NCBI RefSeq assembly: GCF_905475395.1
Contig: NC_058340.1
Location: 59,684,181-59,748,180, forward strand
Source of the DNA: Chrysoperla carnea
Lineage: Eukaryota; Arthropoda; Insecta; Neuroptera; Chrysopidae
Direction of reading: 5' to 3'
Length of the DNA stretch: 64,000 nt
Both the position numbers and the translations under genes were made by a program. Below are positions 58,385-64,000 of this stretch, piece after piece. Within the stretch, counting starts at the first letter, position 1. The number at the start of each line of letters is the position of its first letter. Under the pieces are notes generated by a model. It did not search any database. It was not told where the DNA came from and saw nothing but the letters and a program-made list of their open reading frames with translations.

Positions 58385-58645
58385 CATAATAATAATAATA
58401 GGGTTTTACCTCCGTTTCTCAAACTACATCTATAACATAGGCCACTCACATCATTCTTTTTAATCTTCATTTATTTGTTAAACTACATCTAGTATACAAT
58501 TCATTTTATGATTAGGGTGGAGTCGGTTACTTCATTCTTATCTAAGCGAGGACAGTGTGATCAATTTACCGCCCCATTAAAATTTTGTTCACACAACCAA
58601 TGCCTGGATCCGAACTCGCAACCTCCCAACCAGTAGTCAACATAA
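58385..58645 (-). repeat. tRNA-derived SINE, 5'-truncated
   Basis: On the minus strand GGTTGCGAGTTCGGATCC is a tRNA T arm with B box. An unrelated body follows (GGGGCGGTAAATTGATCACA, GAATGAAGTAACCGACTCCA), then a tail of TTATTATTATTAT, a common SINE tail form. The A box side is missing, so the copy is 5'-truncated. It belongs to a different family from the 28.6 kb and 33 kb units. Confidence 0.6.
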
Positions 58646-59702
58646 ATATTATTTTATTATACAAAAATCTACATATCAAAAATATGAATTCTTACTGACG
58701 TAATATGTTTTCAAGAGTAATGCAGTTAAGTTCAACAAATTTTTGCTCAATCTATGGAATTTCCAAGGAAGTTTTACTAATAAAATAAAGATAATAATGA
58801 ATTAATAAAAATTCGGCGAAATTTTACAAAAAGTAAGAGGTACAAAAGAAAATAAGTTGTTTTTTTTTGCGAATTTCTTAACAAAATATGAAAATACGGT
58901 AAAAGAGATGACAAAAAGTGAAATTAAAATAGCACAAGAAGTACGGATGATATAAGCATTCTAAACTGCTGATTAAGACAGAGAGATCCGACAGATACTA
59001 TGACGTGCTACAATAGCTTAAATTCTGTTTTACTAGAATCAGATACAAACAAATCTTTGAAGGATTTTATCTTGGTTGTTTTTATAGCTATTCGAAAAAA
59101 AAAATTTCCTTTGCTGGTTGTTAATGAATGAGTTTTAATTAAAGCAAAAAAACAAAAGAACCATGCATATTTTCTATTAACATTTCATCAAAAAATTTCC
59201 TACTAGTCAAGAAACAAAAAGAAAATTCTCTAAATTAGTGAGTGGCGTCATCCATCTTTTTCTAGCGAAGCTACAGATAAACTAGCTAGTCCACTAATTT
59301 ATCTAAATCAAGTTGCAGCTTTTACTGCATTTTTGGATACACTCTATATATGATGCTTGTTTGTTTTAAGTTATTTATGAGACAATCACTCCATCTTGTA
59401 ATAAATACATTATTATTATTATGGACGTTTGAGACAATTTAAATGATGAAACATTATAAAATGGAATAATTCCTTGAATGGTAAGTGTACGATGTCTTTT
59501 GGTGTCGTATACGTTATACGAAAGTTATATGAGAACATGAGTAGTAACAAAAATATGGAAAATGATATTTTTTACAAATGCATTTTATTTTTTAACACTG
59601 GATCTTTACAGCTCTTCCGAAAGCACACATTTACAACTTTTTGAAAATGTAGCTCAAAGATTATTACCATCTCCTAGGACACACCGTAGGAATTATTTAT
59701 AT
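58646..59702. other. Gene-free AT-rich region
   Basis: No gene or element identified. Confidence 0.45.
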
Positions 59703-59710
59703 GTTGAAAA

Positions 59711-59857
59711 CAGTGTTCCCAACTCTCAAAAATTCTACATAAAGCTTCAACCAAAAACCCCTAAAAATACCCCTAAAAATATAACACTCCTAAAAAAATT
59801 CCATTCGACTTTTTAATCCCTAAATTTGGGGGGAAAACCCCTAAGTTGGTAACCCTG
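59711..59857. mobile_element. hAT-type MITE with 8-bp target duplication
   Basis: 147-bp element starting CAGTGTTCCCAACT and ending AGTTGGTAACCCTG. It is flanked on both sides by GTTGAAAA (59703-59710 and 59858-59865), a perfect 8-bp direct repeat. CAG/CTG ends with an 8-bp duplication are the hallmark of hAT transposition. The interior is rich in AAAACCCCTAAA-type strings and has no transposase. A chance 84-codon open frame overlaps it. Confidence 0.85.
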
Positions 59858-59865
59858 GTTGAAAA

Positions 59866-60510
59866 GGATCTACTGAGGGAATTTTTATTTATTTTTATGA
59901 TCTTAAAAAGAACGCCGATTGCATAAATTACTTTGAAGGAAAATCGATATTACCTTTTCTGGAGGAATAGCACTATTCAGCATAGCCGTGTAAGATTTTT
60001 TAAGCGAAGTATTAACTGCCAAAGCGAAATGGACACTTTAGATTTTTAACTTCTCTATCTTTTGGAATAATTATTGCCCAAAAGTTTGTATATGGCTGAC
60101 ATCGGCGCATTTATCGTGAAGATGCAGATATCCGAAATTACTACTATTTATTTTTTTTTTTTTTTGGGTAATTTTATTTGAAAAGACGGTGTCGATGAGT
60201 GATTCTTTGTGATTATTAATTTAGTTCCTAAATTTCAACGAGATTTCATCATAAATGCACGATAAGAAAAAAAAAATACAAACAAAAAATACAGTTTTAT
60301 ATTGGCACTGTTATGATTTAGTACTCATGATATTTATTTCAAAAGAATATATTCGTTGATGAAATTATAATAATTTTGATTACGTAAGAATCCACTTAAA
60401 AATGTCCATATTTGAAGTTATTGTTTAACTATTTAAATAAATGTAATGTGTCGGACATTTTAGATCACTTCAAAAATATATAGTACTGCGTTTATATTTT
60501 TATAATAATA
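59866..60510. other. Gene-free AT-rich region
   Basis: No gene or element identified; an 18-base oligo-T run lies near 60150. Confidence 0.45.
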
Positions 60511-60940
60511 ACTAGCTTTTGCCCACGACTTTGTTCGTGATAATGCTTCTAATGATTTCAATGTATTCCATAAATGATTCATTTAGAGAACCGATTTTAA
60601 AAGACTTAGAGAACCAATTTTACTTACATCCCCTTGAAAAACAACGCGACATTCGTCCATGGAGTTCGCTGTGCTCCTTTAAAGAATGAAATAAAAAAGT
60701 GATTCTTTTCTCTCAATCGCATGTGATAATGATTCATTTAGTGAATCATTGATTCATTTAGAGATTCAACCTTTATCTTACTTATTCGCTCTATATACTG
60801 TAATATACACAATGTCAACTTTGAAGACCCAAATGCTGCAACCTGCCCGCAATCTAAATGTCAACTTTACTTACATCCCGTTGGAACATGGCGGTGATTT
60901 ATTTAATGTACTCCTTTAAAGAATGAAATAAAAGTGTGAT
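60511..60940. repeat. Retroelement-like tail with internal direct repeat
   Basis: Begins AACTAGCTTTTGCCCACGAC, a phrase widely seen at the ends of insect LINE-derived repeats. A segment starting TTTACTTACATCCC and ending CTCCTTTAAAGAATGAAATA occurs twice (60618-60703 and 60866-60940). A further short repeat, AATGATTCATTTAG/AG-type, occurs three times. The identification as a LINE tail is tentative. Confidence 0.45.
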
Positions 60941-63900
60941 ACAGCATACTTCTGTCTCAAACCATGAGCACATATATTAATTTGTACAATCATACCTTTT
61001 GTTGACACCATATGAACAGGTGTAAGTCAATATAGGTAACTAAACCGATCTGTTGACGAATTTAATTACCAATATAATTTAATTACCAAATAATGGCTAT
61101 GATTCCATTTAATGATTAGGGTTCATCTTTGATGATGAATCCTAAAAATGGAACACTCAAGGAACTCTTGTAAGATCCGAGTCGATAAAAGTATGTTGTT
61201 GACGACAAACACGTTTTCACTAGCTTTACTGAGTACAATGACTTCCATAAAAAAGACGTAAGTAAAACTTTATTCGATATTTTTCATTTCATTTGCAATG
61301 AACTATAAATAAATGCAAAATAATACAAGACAGTATTTATACCATAAATATATATCTATAATTCAAACATAAAAGCGTGTAAAATCATTAGACAGATGGA
61401 TTTATTTATCAAACATTCGTAGAATTACATTTAAATTGATACAAAATTAGCCAATTTAAAGGTAAATTTTGTACAATTAAATGCAGGTCTCTCTAAAAAC
61501 CCATATGTTTGTTTTACATTATGTATTATATATTATGTACCAGTAGATACTACCCTGTCTAACAATTGAATGAAATCAATTAAAAATATATGTATATTGA
61601 ACAAAAGTAATAAAATATATATAAGAGTCCCTAGTGGATTCAACGGCACCCCTCAATTATAGGTATTGTTAAATTACCTATGAAATAATGAAGTAAAAGC
61701 ATTATAGTACCTACATTGTACATAGAAAATAGTCGAGTATAGAAAAATTCGAGGCAATCTAAACATTTGGCACTTTTTATTAAAAGTATATAATTGTAGA
61801 AAAGTAATTATGCAACATTAAACATCTGCGGTTTATGAGAAATGTGGCCTTTTTTTGCTTAAAACACTGACTTTGATAATTAATTGCTCATAAATCGTAG
61901 AGAGAATCGATATGAATTTTCTACAAAAGACGTATACAAAAATTAATTAATTGATAAATAAAATTTCAAATTTATTTTATTTATTTTTACGGTACTTATT
62001 GAAATACCTTTATTAATAATATTATTTCATCAACTTTTTCGATTTAATTAATTTACAACTCGAGTTTGGCTTGTAGTTTCAAAAACTACGTATCCCGATT
62101 ATATTTATGTAATATCAAGCAAGCAAGGTATCTCATGAGATTAACCATCAAAATCCCAAGAGTGTTTTTCATTTACTTTTCATCGTCATAAATTCGTTTT
62201 GTAGATCTTGATTGTACCTCCATTATAACATAGATATAGAATATTGCTGACTACTGCCACATTGCCATACCATTTAGTTCAATAAATAAATATATATCTT
62301 AATAATGTCAAGAGTAATTGTTAATATTATTTTTTTTAATGTAATAAATATTATTTATGAATAGAAGTTCCACCCACATATTTTCAATAATATAATTAAG
62401 TTTCGTTCGTATATCCATATTGCATGTATATAATGAAAAAGAGAACCAGTTAAAACTGTTAATATTGACAATTAACTGTACTAAACTCAGTATGTGATGA
62501 AGATATAATTAAAATAAAAACAAAGAATTAAAAACTGGTGCAATATATAATTTTTTGTTTGTTTCATTACTTCCATGATTGATTGAAATAACATTTTTAT
62601 TGCTTCTACTGAAACTTAAATTATAGCAAAGGGAACTTTCTCATTTAAAAATGCAAAATTTAAAACATGTGTCAAAGTTAACAAAATTTTTTATGACATA
62701 TTTGGTTCAATCTGGCCGCTGCAGAGAACGTTTTTCAAAGAGTGCATTTCAGGTGACTTACTTGAAAATGAAAAAATAAATAATTCAAATGCTAATCGAT
62801 TCATGGGCCTCAAAACTAGACAGTAAACTTTTACATTTTTATGCTCTATTTTTCGAAAAAAACGCTCTAGAAGGTTTTTACAAAGCGTTAAATCTATATG
62901 ATTATAACATTTTTCTACATCAAATTTCTTCATAAAATTTTAGTAAAGTGGTGCTAAGAAACGTTTTTATGTAAAAAAAATTGATTTTTGAAAATTTTAA
63001 ATGACTAACTCCCCATAAATAATTCATTGTCTTATATGGTGGAGGCGCAAATAAATTATAAATGATATTATGCTTGATATGTTTCCTGAACTTAACTGCA
63101 CTCCCACCATTTTTTAAAATCATTATACCGTAAGAACAGGATAAGTACTTTAATTTCCCTTCTGCTTCGGTAAGCGTGGAATGAAAATTTTTGGAAGAGA
63201 CAATATGAAAATTTTCTTCTTTTAATACTCTTACTTTAAGATCTGATTCATTTTATGATTGAACGATAAGTTTCAGATGTTTGACTAAAGATTTTAATAA
63301 TCTCAGAAATATCTATGAAATTACTCAATGGAACAATATTATTTGAGAAAATGATTTTTATCTTAATCGGTGGCAAAAATTTTACTTTTTTCTACAATTT
63401 ATTTAGCTGTGTGGAAAAATGCGTCAAAAATAATTTTTGTTTCGAACTTTGATTATATATGATTATTTTGACCCAAAATAAAAAATTGAGTAATTTAACG
63501 ATGATTGGATGAGAAATTTTTGAAATATTTTATTTTTGTGACCCATTATTTATGGCATTTGGTATTTTATAATGATTATTATATAACTTTCGAAGCAGGT
63601 TATTGGCATTTGTTTTTTGTTACCGGATATTTCGACCTAGTCGCAAAGCCAGGTATATCAATTTGTTAAAGAACATCGACTTCCGTATACAATATTTCGC
63701 GTGTCCAGGTTCCTTTTTGAATAAAAACAACTAATAATTTGATAAGAAAATACAACAAAAATATAATAAGCGTGATGTGGTGATGACTCCGAACAGTGTT
63801 AGTGCCAGGAGTCATTCAAATTGACCAACAATGAAAAATAGTTTCCTAAAACTTTTAGGGAATATTCTTAAAATAACTAAAATTGAAAATCACCTGTCTA

Positions 63901-64000
63901 CGATAAACTTAAATTGAAAAAATTTATTTTATTGATTTTTTCATAAGTAAAAATTACAATTTTTCAAACAAATATAGATATTTAACCAACATTTGCCTGC
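60941..64000. other. Gene-free AT-rich region to window end
   Basis: No gene, RNA or clear mobile element seen. Short open frames at 62691-62933 and 62920-63123 (-) lack recognisable motifs. Confidence 0.45.

Noticed and set aside
59562-59816. 84-codon open frame (+)
   Set aside because: It runs into the hAT MITE and its tail is translated MITE sequence.

Overview
The window is AT-rich animal DNA with small spliced exons, GT-AG introns and many transposon remnants. The four genes, and an insect-type dystroglycan with two CADG/SEA-like modules before the membrane span, point to an insect. The order cannot be decided from sequence alone.

Layout. About 1.2-2.2 kb: a single-exon pre-mRNA-splicing factor 38 gene (+). 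About 3.2-8.3 kb: a six-exon MON1 homolog (-), converging on the splicing-factor gene. About 9.0-9.7 kb: Rho1 (+), two coding exons, divergent from MON1 over a 748-bp interval. About 19.8-36.2 kb: dystroglycan (-), ten coding exons, 1,224 residues, with a first coding intron of about 10 kb. From 36.3 kb to the end I find no convincing protein-coding gene. That stretch may be upstream regulatory DNA or untranslated first exons of dystroglycan or of a gene beyond the window.

All splice junctions given for MON1, Rho1 and dystroglycan were read base by base, and the phases close without a frameshift (535, 192 and 1,224 residues). The genes are not an operon and serve different roles: splicing, endosome maturation (MON1-CCZ1, the Rab7 exchange factor), cytoskeletal signalling (Rho1) and cell-matrix adhesion (dystroglycan).

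The rest is dominated by repeats. There are at least twelve fold-back or terminal-inverted-repeat elements. These include a hAT-type MITE with a perfect 8-bp target duplication, two full-length copies of a TTAA-flanked family, and a mariner made of two inverted 5' halves. There are also two decayed hAT transposase remnants, two non-LTR retrotransposon fragments, three tRNA-derived SINE-like families, and a long dispersed repeat seen at six loci. I see no CRISPR, rRNA, or clearly functional tRNA gene. The most interesting items are the locally duplicated tRNA-headed repeat at 33.0-33.7 kb, the dense cluster of fold-back elements upstream of dystroglycan, and the tetra-arginine site and skippable mucin-like exon in dystroglycan.
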